Of a stretch of DNA of 64,000 bases, positions 27,514 through 39,691 are shown piece by piece (position 1 is the stretch's first letter; every line of letters starts with the position of its first letter). A model generated the notes under the pieces. That model worked only from the letters and a program-made list of their open reading frames with translations, searched no databases and was not told the origin of the DNA. The DNA is from Bigelowiella natans CCMP2755. Lineage: Eukaryota > Cercozoa > Chlorarachniophyceae. Where the stretch lies: contig ADNK01001577.1 in NCBI GenBank assembly GCA_000320545.1, positions 29,939 to 93,938 on the forward strand, given 5' to 3'. The translations under genes and the position numbers were made by a program.

Positions 27514-29508
27514 GTACAAAATTTGATATATGTATCTATTTGAGGAGTCCCTCAGCAAAACCAACCACGGCTGGCGAACTGCCGCCGCCAAGAGCTTGAA
27601 GCGTCCAGTTTGCCAGCGGCGTCTTCGTCCTATTGGCAGGGTCAAAGGAGGCCTCCCCCGAAAAGATAATTTTGTATCCAGGGCTGCTGCTGGATGTAGC
27701 AACAGTCCTGTTCGCACCTCCTCGGATAGCAGCATAGACACTGCGCTGTCTCACAGCCAGGACAACGACCTTGCTTGAATTTCCAAGGAGCGTCGGCGAT
27801 TGCAAACCACCACCACCACCAGCAGCCGCAATAGCAATATCTTCGGACGATGCGGAGACTTCAAAAGCGTAACGCTGACCCATGCGCAGGTTGCTAGGGG
27901 CTATGCTCAGCAATGAGGCGGACTGTGATGAGGCGAGGGTGATGATGTGGTCGCTAACGTTACTGGCAAACTGGGTTCCCAGAAGCAAATCCGAGCTTCC
28001 GAACACTTGCCTCCACCCCCTCACCCCGGTGCGGACTAGGGCATTGCCCTGTAGGCACGGTGCAGGCGTCGCCGAAGCCGAGACCGATACCGTATCGCTT
28101 GCATCAACCCATAACATCTGCACTGCTGCATCACCAAGCCCCCCCCCGAGTGCGATTCTAGGCTGTTTTATGCACTCTGACGGTGCAGTTGTCGCCGGGG
28201 ACGCAGTGGCCGGATGGCTCGTGGGCGAGGCCGTCAGTAAAGCGGGGGAGGATGTTGCTGGAGACGCGGAAGGAGACGTCGAAGGAGCGTCACTCGGAAA
28301 TGCCGTAGCTGGAGATTCCGACGGGCTGCTGGTTGGATTTTGTGAAGGATTGGTCGTTGGGTGTGTGGTACTGGGCGATATCGAAGGACTTGTGGTTGGC
28401 TGCGCACTGGGGGACACCGAAGGGCTTGTGGAAGCGACCGGCTGAGAGAGGGAGACGAAGGAGCAGGGAGTTAGTTGTGGGCCGGTGGGAATCAGAAACT
28501 TCACAATGCGATTGCATTGGCAATTGAGAGAAAAAGTATTTTCCAGGAAAAATGAAAAAAATAAGAAACAAGTGACGCTATCCCAGAATGGTAAGCTTCT
28601 CGATAGCGTTTTAGATTTGGGGTCGCAAGAGACAGGTTATTATGAATATCATTTTGGAAATGCACAATGAATAAATCTGCAAATAAATTCTGACGGAATG
28701 AAATTCAGCCGAGAGAACTAAAATAGCATCGTTTGTTTGGCAGCATGAATTTTTCATCCCGCACAGGTGAATAAAGTCAACAGGAAAAGTGGGAATCAAC
28801 TTTAAGTACGAGCATTCGATTATAAGCCATGTTTTGTGCTGACTCAGCTACCTCGCAGACGCATATTTTACTTATTGCATCGGTATATGAGCAATTCAAC
28901 GCAACCCCTCGATTACAGTATCTAATAAAAAAAGGGAAAATGGCACTGAAACATTTGCAACTGAGTGTAAAAAACCGTGACCCTGTCGCGAAGGAGACAT
29001 GATACGTTTGTATGGGGAAAAGTAGCACCAAGTATGCTTCTTTAATACTTACCGTTGCATCCCAGAGTAGTCATCATCGTAAGATTCTTTGCATTGCATC
29101 TTACCTCCTGACCAGGTGGTGCAGATAGTGGTGCAGGTATGCTTTGAACTGTCCCAATCATAAACCTCACACTCTGTGGCGGATTCAGCACACTTTTGGC
29201 CAGCGACAGTGCTGCTGAAGGATATATCGACCAAAGTGAATTCTGTGATGAGATCGCAGGCGCCTGTTGGTACGATGGAAGAGATTATAAAAAAGGAGAC
29301 AATTAATCCAAAATGGTAAGTGTTCTCATGCCTAATCGTCAACACCAATCTCCCCATCACTCCTCGGGTGTTTCCCCCTTTGAATTGTAACTTCAGTGTT
29401 CGTACCCTTAATCTATTCGCTACATAATAATTCGAGACCTGCATCGGCTTCTGGTAGAGATAGGCAAAGCCAGAGAAGAAAGGCCAGCACCGACGCCATT
29501 TTCACCAT
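22639..29508 (-). CDS. Polycystin-1-like REJ-GPS receptor with C-terminal PDZ-like domain
   Basis: Long spliced gene. Exon 1 (29439-29508) encodes a signal peptide (MVKMASVLAFLLWLCLSLP); exon 2 (29105-29263) a cysteine-rich segment beginning ACDLITEF. Next comes a Ser/Pro/Thr linker of SPSxSPS repeats (about 28160-28440), then an REJ-like extracellular region (SAPTGGACSS, FTFSCSGWAD). A GPS motif follows near 24890-25000 (CVFWDE ... INCKSSHLTMFSV), with the HL-T autoproteolysis site intact. After it come about six hydrophobic segments, the first at about 24720-24790, a strongly acidic loop, and the final exon ending at 22639. Its last ~80 residues (GYVGFSYKRLIVMNVDADS..GIRRGMQIYEVD) look like a PDZ domain. 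I see no PLAT domain or channel pore. By family this is a cell-surface receptor or adhesion protein cleaved at the GPS. Exon borders in the middle are approximate. Confidence 0.72.
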
Positions 29509-29948
29509 GTGTTTTAGCTATCTAAATGCTGCTCTGTGCCACTGCTTGAAGATGGCGCTATGAGGTATGGGATGTGCTGCTGGATACAATACCAGTGTAG
29601 AAGACCTTCATCATGAGTGTAGAGCGTGTGGTGATACTACGAAATGATACATGTATACGGGATGGGGAGGGCGCAATGCACGATGTAACCGTAACATTCA
29701 ACACGCCGTTATTTTCTTACGACATGAGATTGTTAGAAATATTCACATGATTACAGGCATTTTCCTCTAGTTCGAACTACCTATTTCACAGATGATTTGT
29801 TGGGTTTGAACCCGCACAAAATTAGATAAACTAGTAAAAACATGTATTTCTCCTTGTCGCAGTGATGAAACGCCATCTAAACGCACAACCGAACCTAAAA
29901 ACATGCTGTGCTCCGATCGCTCCGTGAGTCAAATTCCGCCATGACAAG

Positions 29949-30041
29949 ATGGAGTGGACAAGTCTGGCACCTCTGGCGATCCTTGTGATCATCCTTGTTG
30001 GGATCATTGTTTGTCAGCTCTGGAGCTGTGGTGCCCATTGA
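29949..30041 (+). CDS. Possible 30-residue single-helix membrane peptide
   Basis: Short ATG-to-TGA frame starting MEWTSLAPLA, followed by an uninterrupted hydrophobic helix (ILVIILVGIIVC) and a tail with one Trp and two Cys. An out-of-frame ATG lies 9 bp upstream. The length and pattern fit a small membrane peptide or a remnant last exon of a membrane protein. There is no other support. Confidence 0.2.
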   Translation: MEWTSLAPLAILVIILVGIIVCQLWSCGAH

Positions 30042-30612
30042 AATTGCTTCACTCGCATCGCTAGATCGGCCCAACTAGCCAACCAGTCACGTGCTGTTCC
30101 ACGCTAGCTAGCTAGTCAGCTAGCACGTGCGATGCCGCACTGTCTCTGGCAATTTGAGCCCTGGACCAGCAAGCGCCATTTAGCTAGCTAGACTAGCCAC
30201 CTAGCCATGCTGGCATTTGTGCAACGTGCAGATGCGTGCCAGACACAGATCTAGAGATGCCCATGCTGGCTAGCATGCGATCGATGGACACAGCTAGACA
30301 GCGTCGAAAGTTGCGATCGAAGGAGCATTCTGGCATTCTGTCTGCGTCATTGTGGGCACGTCGCGCATGCGCGATGCGATGCTAGGGTGAGCTAGTGAGT
30401 GTGAACAGCACGCATGGAGACGTTAGACACATGCATTCAGCACGCAGAGACCAAGTCTCCATGCACGCGGAAATGCTAGCATGTCTAGATGTGGCAGTCT
30501 AGCAGTAGTCCATCTAGCCAGTGCTGAGTGTGCTGCGCAATGCCGCTTTGCATGCACGTGCTAGCGTGCAGCAGACCACCACACCATGCCCCACATTTCA
30601 TTTCCCATCTGC

Positions 30613-30665
30613 CGTCAGTAGGGGAACGACACAAAATTTTTGAAATGAAAATTCACCTACTGACG
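30613..30665. repeat. Short inverted repeat, possible miniature element
   Basis: Arms cgtcagtagg (30613-30622) and cctactgacg (30656-30665) are perfect complements around a 33-nt AT-rich centre. A related segment (tttcccatcagcaatcagtagc) recurs about 130 bp downstream. It could be a tiny MITE or a hairpin. Confidence 0.35.
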
Positions 30666-30960
30666 ACCTACTGCTGAACTGAATTGCTAGAATGACATGG
30701 CAAAATCGCACGAGCATGACATGACATGTCAAGTGCTCACATTTGATTTCCCATCAGCAATCAGTAGCAAAATGTGCGAAAATGCGCAACATGAAAGCTT
30801 TGCCTACCATGTGTTTTGTGAAAACGATCTTTGTTAAAAATGACATAGCAAAATCCACAGCAGAGCATCACGCCATCGCTACATCTAAAATTCTAGCCAC
30901 AGTAGTGTGCGCCTCACTCATCGCTAATGATCGCTTCAACCTTTCGGATTTCTCTTAGAT

Positions 30961-33029
30961 TCATTTTCTAAGTACTTCCTGTAATTTACCCCAAAATCTT
31001 ACTGGATCGAGTTTTACGACTACGAACCTCAAGTGCTTATGCCAGGTTTTCTTCCACGCTTCCTGGTCAGATTTTGACACGTCTTTGTAAACGAAATTCA
31101 CACGGAATGTATGATGATGCTTCTCCAAAGTGTAGTAGTAAATCGTGACAACTTTCGTATACACAAGAACCTCGTCTTTGTGTTTGACTTTAAAGTCGTG
31201 AACATTTCCTTTAGCCATCTGATGCAGCACCTCAGCACTTGAAGCACCATCTATGTTTGTGTAGTTCGGAGGGCAAATGACCAGCGTGCTCGAATCCTTC
31301 AATTCGCGGATTTCCTCCAAGCACTTATTCTTTTCTTCCTTACTATTTTCGCGATGGTGAATCACTCGTTTGTGTCGACTAAATGAGACAGTGGTAGTCT
31401 TGCCTTTCAATTCTTCTGGTAAATGTGAGCCGACATGTCGGCCTTCAAAATTTCCCCCATTCTTTATGAGGTGAAACCACCTTCTTTCTGCCTCTAAACC
31501 AGACATACTTTCACTCTGCTTAGACTGTTCCCCGGCAAGCGCCCCTACCACTCTGGATTCTACATAAGGGCTCAGGAAATCCAGGACAAAATCCGAACTA
31601 GTGTGCGAACCGTCTTCAAGAATGGGGCGGATGCAGAACACGGAACTTGGTAAAGCGACATCCCTAGGTTGTATCATCTCCACGTTTTCGCCAATCTTGC
31701 CCTAAAACTTTCGCAACATGTGGTCTTGGGAGTCTTGAAACTTCTTGAACTTTTGCTCGTCCACAATGTGCCGCAATATCCCCCCGGCTATCTCGGATCG
31801 GCTTTTTAAGTCCTCGACAGTACAGTTTCCATCCGCCCCGCCACTCTCATTGTTTCCCGCAGAAATATCGTTGAATTCATCTTCTTGGATGACATCCGCA
31901 TACAAGGTGAGATCCCGCTTCTTCGTTCCGGCCTTAAGGAGTTTCTCGAATTGCTTCCACTCCTTATTGGGCGAGCTTGCCACTACCACAAAGGCTTTTG
32001 TGACGTTGACATTTAGGTGCCCGAATCCGTTCTCGGGATCGACGACAAGGTGTGTCGATTTAGAGTCAAATGCTTCCCAATCAGGATGTTCTGTCCATCC
32101 CTCGTCAAGAACTTTCAGTTTTTTGCAATAGACCCTTCCGCTTTGAACTTCCAGAAGGTATAAACATTTCTCTGGCACGGAATAGAACGCAACCTTCTCG
32201 TCATTTTCAAGCGCCACCTTGATGTACATTAGCAAAAAGGCCACACTCTTGGCTATACCACTTTGCCCAGAGAGTATACAGCAATCAATGCTCGACTTTC
32301 CCTCACGGTAAAGTTGATAACGTTCTCGAAATCTGCGTACTGCTTCTGAAAATGCCTTGCGGTAGAAAAGAAGGGTGCTTGGACCCCCGAATCCAACTAG
32401 CACGATGCCCAGGTACGAGGATGTTCTTCGTTATGCGCACAAGCTGCATTGCAGTCCCTTCTGTGAACGGAGTGTCTCTCAAAGCTTGGAAAAATTCTTC
32501 GACATCCGTGTCAATCTTGAATCGTTTGCCTGTGTATCCACGTAAAGCGGGACTATCAAACGATACTTAGAGAGGATGAGTCTAGTCACCTTTTGTTTTG
32601 CTTCCTCGTTCGTAATCCGATATGCTTTTGCGCTTCTCCCCTGAAATCAAATCACAATAAAAATTAGAACAATAGATTATTTGCACAGAGACATTGGGCA
32701 TCACCCCCCCCTCCGCTTTCCTCAAATTCCATGGCTGAACACACACGCAAAAATATCTCAGCACACCGATTGTTCCTCAGATGTTGACAAAATTCATAAC
32801 CTTGGGTTGCCTTTTCATATTTCTTTGTTATTTCCTCCAGCTTTGCCTTCTCCGCCTGGATTTCCTCGTCCAATTTACCAATAGCACCCTTGAGCGCCTC
32901 TTCTTTCTCCTTATTCTTCTCCTTTGCCCAAGCGATGCTCAAAGCTTTTCTTTCTTCCCTCAGTTCCAAGATTTCCTTCTTTGTAAGTTGGATCTGAATT
33001 CCCCATACCTCAGAACGCTGAGAACACAT
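30961..33029 (-). pseudogene. Crinkler/RHS-type P-loop NTPase gene, broken
   Basis: The 5' exon (ATG at 33029) encodes a coiled coil (LTKKEILELREERKALSIAW). After an intron, an alpha-helical segment is open (FKIDTDVEEFFQALRDTPF), then a P-loop domain with GQSGIAKS followed by a hydrophobic helix (FLLMYIKVALEN), the pattern of the NTPase domain of CRN and RHS-type proteins (GxPGIGKS). The remaining frame has SSVFCIRPILEDG, typical of the C-terminal half of that family. The reading frame shifts near 32575 and near 32410, and a single in-frame TAG lies at 31702. These lesions cannot be explained by GT-AG introns that keep phase. By family, such proteins are P-loop ATPases with a distal nuclease domain, acting in the nucleus. 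The Walker lysine and serine remain. Confidence 0.55.
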
Positions 33030-33319
33030 CAAAGCTGCTTAAGCTCCCGAACGCAGGCCTCGTAGGATAAGTACCTGCATCGTATTGCTTCCTTTCCGAG
33101 GAAGGTCCACCCCGCTTCTTCATCGACTCTAATGAGTCTCGTCTGTGAAGATCTTCACGTCTCCCAGCTGCGAATCCCAGGAGAGAGCATTATTGTCCGT
33201 TAGTGCCCGTTAGTGTCGGTTAGTATCCGAAGATTAGGGACTCCCATTTATGAGAGTCTCCGGTGAAGAACTGACACGTGTGGCAATATCATTTATCATT
33301 TTCCCGGGCACACGATGCC
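33030..33319. other. Short intergenic spacer with 10-bp tandem repeats
   Basis: Holds about three imperfect copies of a 10-bp unit (tccgttagtg, cccgttagtg, tcggttagta) at 33196-33225. No gene seen. Confidence 0.4.
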
Positions 33320-35017
33320 TCAAAGCTCCAGTCCAGTGATGGTGTCTTCGTACCCAGGTTTTACCCATTGATCCTCAAAGCCATCTTCAAATTCAATGTC
33401 CTGAGGAGTGTATTCACCAAATGCTGGGTAGGTCTGTTGATTATTTCGACTAAGATTGCAATCCACACAAGTTAATCTACAGTTGTTCCAGAGATGGGGT
33501 AGATTATTATCAATTCTATCCACAGAAACATCATCAGCAGTAAACTTACATTTACACAGGGGACAAAAAGGATATTTACCAGCAATTCTACTTACCCATT
33601 TATCATCAATATATTCTTCATCTTTCCAAGTTCTACCAGCTCTTTTATCTTGGGATTTATATGAAGATACTTTCATTCGTAGTTTTTGGGTAATCATACT
33701 TTCCTTTAATCTGTAGCATTCTTTATAGCTGTGCTGATATATTTGTATCTGTGAAAGGTCAGTTGAACGAGTTATAGCAGTCCAGAGCCACTTGCGATTA
33801 ATTCTACAGGTGTTAGCATCAATACGGTGATCGGGCCATCTACTGATAATCCTTGAAAACTATGACAGGTAGAGGCATATGATAATCTAAAATGCATACT
33901 AATTAATTCTATAGGAATTCTTATTTCTTCCATATCACATACATCTTGTATTACAATTTCTTTTTTGTTTACTTTGATAATTTCATAAGTGTAGTTCACA
34001 TATAGTTTTGGTTTCTTGTTATACTTTTTACATACAATCTCCATACCAGCATAGTAGCAAATACCATCTACATAAACTCTTTTTCTCGGTTTCTTTTGTA
34101 GGCTATGGATGTGCTTACCTACTGAACGGGATCTAAAGTTGTAGAAGGTAATATTGTTAAGTGTCTTTACTTTTTCCATACTTTTCACAATTTAAAATGT
34201 TTTTTTAATGCATCAAATGGTTTAGTTTTTACATCAAACATTTCTTGTTTTAATTGTGCGAGAGCATTTCTTTCCTCATTTGTTTTTACTCTCTTACACA
34301 TTTTGAGAGTCATGACATTAGGAAACATGGCATTCATAGCTTCAGTTGTTCCAACATCAAGGTCTTTGATGTCATCAAACAGATGTTTGTTTTCAATCGG
34401 ATCTAACTGACAAAGATCACCAGTAGCAACAAATTTTTTATCAGTGTGCTCATCCATGAACAACTCAATTTTTGACAGTTGATGTAGTGAATGCATGTGA
34501 ATCTCATCAAAGCAAACAACATCACATGGTGAAATGTCAAATTTTCCAATGCATTCACATTCGTTGTCATGAATGTTGAGACCAAATGATCTGTGATGAG
34601 TGATGGCATCGTGATCGCTGTTTTCTTTTGTGCTCTGACATGAGTTGTTGAATGGTGCTACGAACAGTGTTTTCTTTCCTTTGCATGTTTCAACTGAATG
34701 ACTCTCACCACTGCCAGGTGGTGAGGCATTCACAAGCATTCCATCATGCTCATCAAATGCATTTGTGATTTCTTCTGCATTTGTGATTTCTTCTGTATTC
34801 CATTCATTCATGATGTCAATCACATCAATGTCAATTGTTTTGGGTTCTGCCAGTCTAGCAGTTCATTTTCCAAAGGAACAAAGTGTTGACCCACAACTTT
34901 GGTTTTTTCTTCCAATTTCACACAACCGACATTTGCATTGAAATCAAAGTGAGGTTTGATCTCATCAACTTCATCTATTGCAACAATGCAATCAGTTTCA
35001 ATGGCTACACAGCACAT
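33320..35017 (-). pseudogene. Virus-type SF1 helicase fused to HNH endonuclease, frameshifted
   Basis: A single AT-rich minus-strand coding region in four frame segments: about 34830-35017, 34185 to about 34850, about 33800-34191, and 33320 to about 33800. Helicase motifs are visible in order: GMLVNASPPGSGES (Walker A, with Glu where Lys is expected), CDVVCFDEIH (Walker B), FVATGDLCQLDPIE (motif III), TCHSFQGLSVDG (motif V) and WTAITRST (motif VI). About 60 codons later, in the same frame as motif VI, an HNH fold follows: CPLC, VSVDRIDNNLPH, NCRLTCVDCN. Helicases of this Pif1/RecD-like type with HNH neighbours are common in large DNA viruses and virus-like elements of protists. Three frameshifts and the Walker change indicate a decayed copy. 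Lower GC than neighbours supports foreign origin. Which virus group it came from I cannot tell. Confidence 0.6.
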
Positions 35018-35383
35018 TGTTGCAAAAGCATGCTAGCCATGCCAGCATGCAATGCCAGAATGATCGACATTGCTGCAGCACGCTGCCACTTGTCACTTGC
35101 TAGCTTGTCCTCACCATTCATTTTTGTTTCATGTCATGATGTAAACGTCCAAAGGCTCACACCTAGCTCTAGAGCTAGCTAGTAGGTGCTGTTACATGTC
35201 TGCAACAATGAGACACATCCCGGTGTGCGCATGTCGCATGCAATAACGCGTGGCGCTGCGATGGTTTCAGCTCATCTAGTCATCAGTGAACTCATTTTGT
35301 GTGTTGATTCGAAATACAGGCCAACCAGCGTGTGCAATGTGTGGCCATCCGCGCATGGCATTGTCACTGTTGGCCATTGTGCT
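35018..35383. other. Palindrome-rich island between pseudogene and TBCE
   Basis: Dense in GCATGC, GCTAGC and CTAG; contains tagctctagagctagctag at 35164-35182, a near copy of 22013-22031. No gene seen. Confidence 0.5.
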
Positions 35384-35729
35384 TTCATTCGGAACACACA
35401 ACGATAGTGTCGCCAGATGCTATTGGATATTGTCGCAAAGGTAATGATTCCCCATCAAGAACCATCGTGTGCCCATCCTGCAAAAAGGAACATCAGAAAT
35501 ACAACCAACGTAGAATGGTAAGAGACTGCTGCACGAACTCAGCACTCATGCCCTTCGTTTCAACGAAAAGGGGTCAGTAGACACACACTACAACAGAAAT
35601 CAATATACCCCATAAATATCATCAGTAATTGCAGTAGTGCTTTTCATTTTTATTTCCTCCGATATATTGGCTTCTTATTTCTAGCAGACGAGTCTACACA
35701 CTTGTGTGCGCCCCGCTGGTTTGTGTGTA

Positions 35730-35767
<38 letters not shown>

Positions 35768-36924
35768 ATATATTACGAATATTATTTTTTAGGGAAGGGC
35801 CCTCATACCTCTTTGGAAGTGAGTCGCAACGTTATATCCGCCCGTTTGTCGAGGCGAAACAACCGTCGCGACAACAGCTTCAGCTTCGAAACCTATCATA
35901 GTTGTGCGTTTTGGTCTCTAGCGGGCTTTAGACAAACAATGCCACTCATGTAGTGAATGGGGGCTATCAGATGAAAATAACGATCTCTATGTTAAAACAA
36001 TAACTCTTTTTTTTTTTAAAAAAAGGAAAATATTCGTTCTCTATCCCCCCCTTCTGCCCTCTATCCTCTCGATGTCTGTATGTGTGTGTCTGTATGTGTG
36101 TGTGTGTGTGTGCGAATATGTGTGTGTATGTGTGTGCGTTTGAGAGCCATATTTAAAACATAACAGTTTGTGTGTGCTTCATCATCGTCGTCATTATGGC
36201 TAGAAACACGTTTACCTGCATAGTTCCAGGAAGTTTTTTTTCCTTCGATTTCTTTGTTTCATCGCATTGCAATGTGATTTTCATTAGCTTTGAAGAGAGC
36301 TATTGATTGGGAAGGAGGGGGGGGGAGGGGTGAAGGAGAGGGGGCGAAAACTTTAGTTTCAAGGCCATGCATACACATATGTTCTACTCTCGTGTGTGTG
36401 TGTGTTTGTGCGTGCGTGTGTGTGTGTGTGTGTGTGCGCTTGCTTTTATGAAACTTGACCATGTACACGCAAGACTAATTATCAATGAAACAACCAATTG
36501 AGATATCCCCAACCGCCTCCCCCCCCCCTTCCCCTCCCCTCTCCCGAACTAGCTGCAGATATTCCGACCTTGGCAGCTTTTTGTGCATGAGCGCTACTAG
36601 CATTGACCACGCCATGGCGTTCTAGATATTCCTCGTAATACCTTTGCGTATGAGAGCTCTCGTGAGCATGTATAGCGGTCTTATGCTCGATGGCGGAGAA
36701 CCAACAGCAAGGGACATCGCCATCATCATCATTTACCATGTATCTCAAAAAAGATGTAGACGTGAAAGTACAGCTGCGCGAAAGGTGAAGGCCACGTCGT
36801 CGCGGCAAAGCGCTGCTTTGGAGGTGGGATGTGTGCAAACTTACGGTATTTGCTTCAGGAAGGCGGCCCCTTTCGATTCCAAATATGTAGATCTACACCT
36901 GTTGTGATTCAGTCATTGATTATA

Positions 36925-37008
<84 letters not shown>

Positions 37009-37130
37009 TCTCTCTTATAGATTCTAAAGGAGGATTCCTGTGGAAAAGACCCAAACACAACAACAAACTTAGATGTACGTCATTCTCCTCAATGCGGTCG
37101 AGGGTTGACGGCTACGAAACAGGAAGTTCT

Positions 37131-37180
<50 letters not shown>

Positions 37181-37760
37181 AAGGTGTGTAGGTGTATGTG
37201 TATACAAACAATATTCATCATAATAACATTTCGCAGCGCTGGCGTCCGTTGATATCAATAATAACATTTCCAAAGCGCCGCTGGTGTCTCTAGACAAGAC
37301 CTGATTATTCTCAAATGCTTCAACTGCGGAGCTATGCGCCGGATGATCGAGGCAGCTCTTACTGCAGGCCTCGGCCCGGAAATCTCATATGTTTTCCCGA
37401 CTAAATTGTCTTGGAGCTGTAACGTTGTAAGAGATGGGAGAACAAGGGTATTGGAAGACGGGGTAGGAGGAGGGGGGGGGGAAGGAGTGCTGCCCCCTCC
37501 CCCCTTGCACTCTTCTAGAGCCGTGATCTTGTTGCTGCCCAGCATCAGGGTTGAGAGACTGTGTATGGTGAAAGTGAGACTTATACATATATGGGTTGTT
37601 GTTTGTCATTGAGATTGTTATTTCTTAGTGTTTGCGAGGGTATCAACCTTTTATATTGAGCAAGCGTCATTTCATCATTTTATGTATTAGAAACCTCGAT
37701 TGCCCCTTACTACCACTACTTTTTACTACACGTCTACTATTACTTCTATTATCACTACAC

Positions 37761-37792
<32 letters not shown>

Positions 37793-38623
37793 GTTCTCTC
37801 GTCGTGTGGATTAAAACTATCACTTGGGTAAGTATTTCAGTGGCCGAGCCGCTCCTTCCAACGACACAAAGCTGTTGTACTCGAGGTTAAGCTAAAACAC
37901 ATATGCACGAAGGCAGTCAGCTTCCTCCTCTTTCCTTGTCGGTCTCCCGCTTTAGAAGTAACATCTACACGGTTCCCAATGCATGTTTGTATGAATCCAT
38001 CTCGGCTCTCGAGTCGTCGCAACGCGCATTCTCACTGCCATCACACTAACCAACCAGATGCAGCTTCGGGAGAGCGTCCTTGGCGGAGAACAGCTCCTTG
38101 GGCAAAGAGGAGAGCTGAGGGGCAGTAGGAAAGAATGGGAGGGGGGGGAAGGGAGGGGAAGGAGGGAAGGAGGATGGAGATAAAGCTACGTGTTACTGTT
38201 TCACCTTTTCTTCTCCTTTTCCTTCTTCTTTTGGTACTACTATTACTGTTACTTGCAGATTCCATCGCTACAACTGCCAACTTAGAAAAAGCTTAGAACC
38301 CCTCCCTCCTCACCACCCACTAGTAAACAGGGCAATGCAGCTTCCTACCCCTCCCTTCGGATGGTGTGTATGCTGATTTCGTGCATACTACTACGCACAG
38401 TCGCAATATCTTATGGCATCGCGTCATCACTGACATCGTTCTTGCACATGTGAAGTTCCTCGAGGCTTGTCAGCAGACCAAAGCGAACACCCAATGCTAT
38501 TGAACGACAAGGCAAACAAGCACATTGGCAATACAAAGGACCATCAGTTTCAACCCGATATACACTACGCTCACACACTCAATCACACGCATTATAATAA
38601 CTGTTGCGCACCCTCACACATGT

Positions 38624-38678
<55 letters not shown>

Positions 38679-39654
38679 ATATTTATTATCTAGTATGCGG
38701 TTATTGCTCGGGCCTACCCGTGACCGCCTCACAGGAGTACGGAAATCTATTGAGCACCAAGATCTGCACAGGTGTCATCGGCTTAAAAACGCACGCGTGG
38801 AGATGCATTTTAACCATATAAACAACAGAGCATTGCATAACATTTCACTTTCCTACCTTAAGGTTGGAGAGCGGCTTCGGCGAGTCGTTATTCCCACCGG
38901 AAAACATCGATGAAATCTCTTCCAACGCAGGGGACTTTGGCGGCAGCGACAGGAGATTCGGGAGGTTATTCTCACCCATTCGGAGCTCCTCTAACGTTGG
39001 TAGGCCGCAGCATATCACGGCAATCTCTTTCCACGATCGAAGTAGGTTGTTTTCCAAGCTGAGGCTCTTAATACCAACGAGCTCTGAATATGATGATAAG
39101 TTTTTCTTATATTCGGAGTCTACGGAGACTCCCCCCCTCCGACAAACTTATCCCCCCCCTCCCCCTTACAGTTGCGCTGGCCCTCGTCATGAGATTTAGA
39201 GGCGTTGTTATCATAAGGTAAGAGCTGCTTATTTCCCTTAAATTTGCCCACACCTTTGAGCTCTTGGGAAGGGCCTGCACGAGAGATACGCATGCTATCC
39301 ACTCCAACCTGAGGAAGAACATTATTCGCTTCATATATCTGCGTCAATGATTTATGCGTAGAATGTATATCCACCAACTTCTCTATTGCTTCCTGTCGCT
39401 CTGTTACGTTGCGATCATGGTGACTCCTCCCCTCCTCCGCCTCACCCCCCCCTCCCCCATCAATTTCTCGATTATTTTCGTCTTAAAGTCGCTCACGTGG
39501 TCCAGGCTCCGATACTGCTTCAGCCTGCTACGTATCTTCTCCTGTGGAATAGTAGCGAAGAGAGGATAATGAATCGTGGAGAAACCTATCCAATTATCTA
39601 GACCAAGGGAAAAGGTACTAATGTAGTGTACACGGAAAGAAATCCCTTTTTCTC

Positions 39655-39691
<37 letters not shown>

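Larger units (their letters stand above)
29509..30960. other. Intergenic region with palindrome-rich island
   Basis: Bases 30060-30580 form a dense CTAG/GCTAGC/GCATGC island (cgctagctagctagtcagct near 30101). No conventional gene is supported. It also holds a 30-codon hydrophobic ORF (29949-30041) and an inverted repeat (30613-30665), listed separately. Confidence 0.5.

Noticed and set aside
32395-32420. A 20-base GT...AG segment that could be a minute intron in the CRN-type gene
   Set aside because: Removing 20 bases moves the frame by the wrong amount; the downstream P-loop frame needs a shift of one base in the other direction.
34185-34215. Possible programmed -1 ribosomal frameshift at a run of seven A in the helicase region
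   Set aside because: In the -1 frame a TAA follows within two codons, so slipping there would not join the two helicase segments; real frameshift mutations fit better.
35332-35580. Plus-strand frame with CPSCKKEH resembling a zinc ribbon
   Set aside because: It overlaps the antisense last exon of TBCE (35384-35477), whose minus-strand translation completes the ubiquitin-like domain; the plus frame is a shadow.
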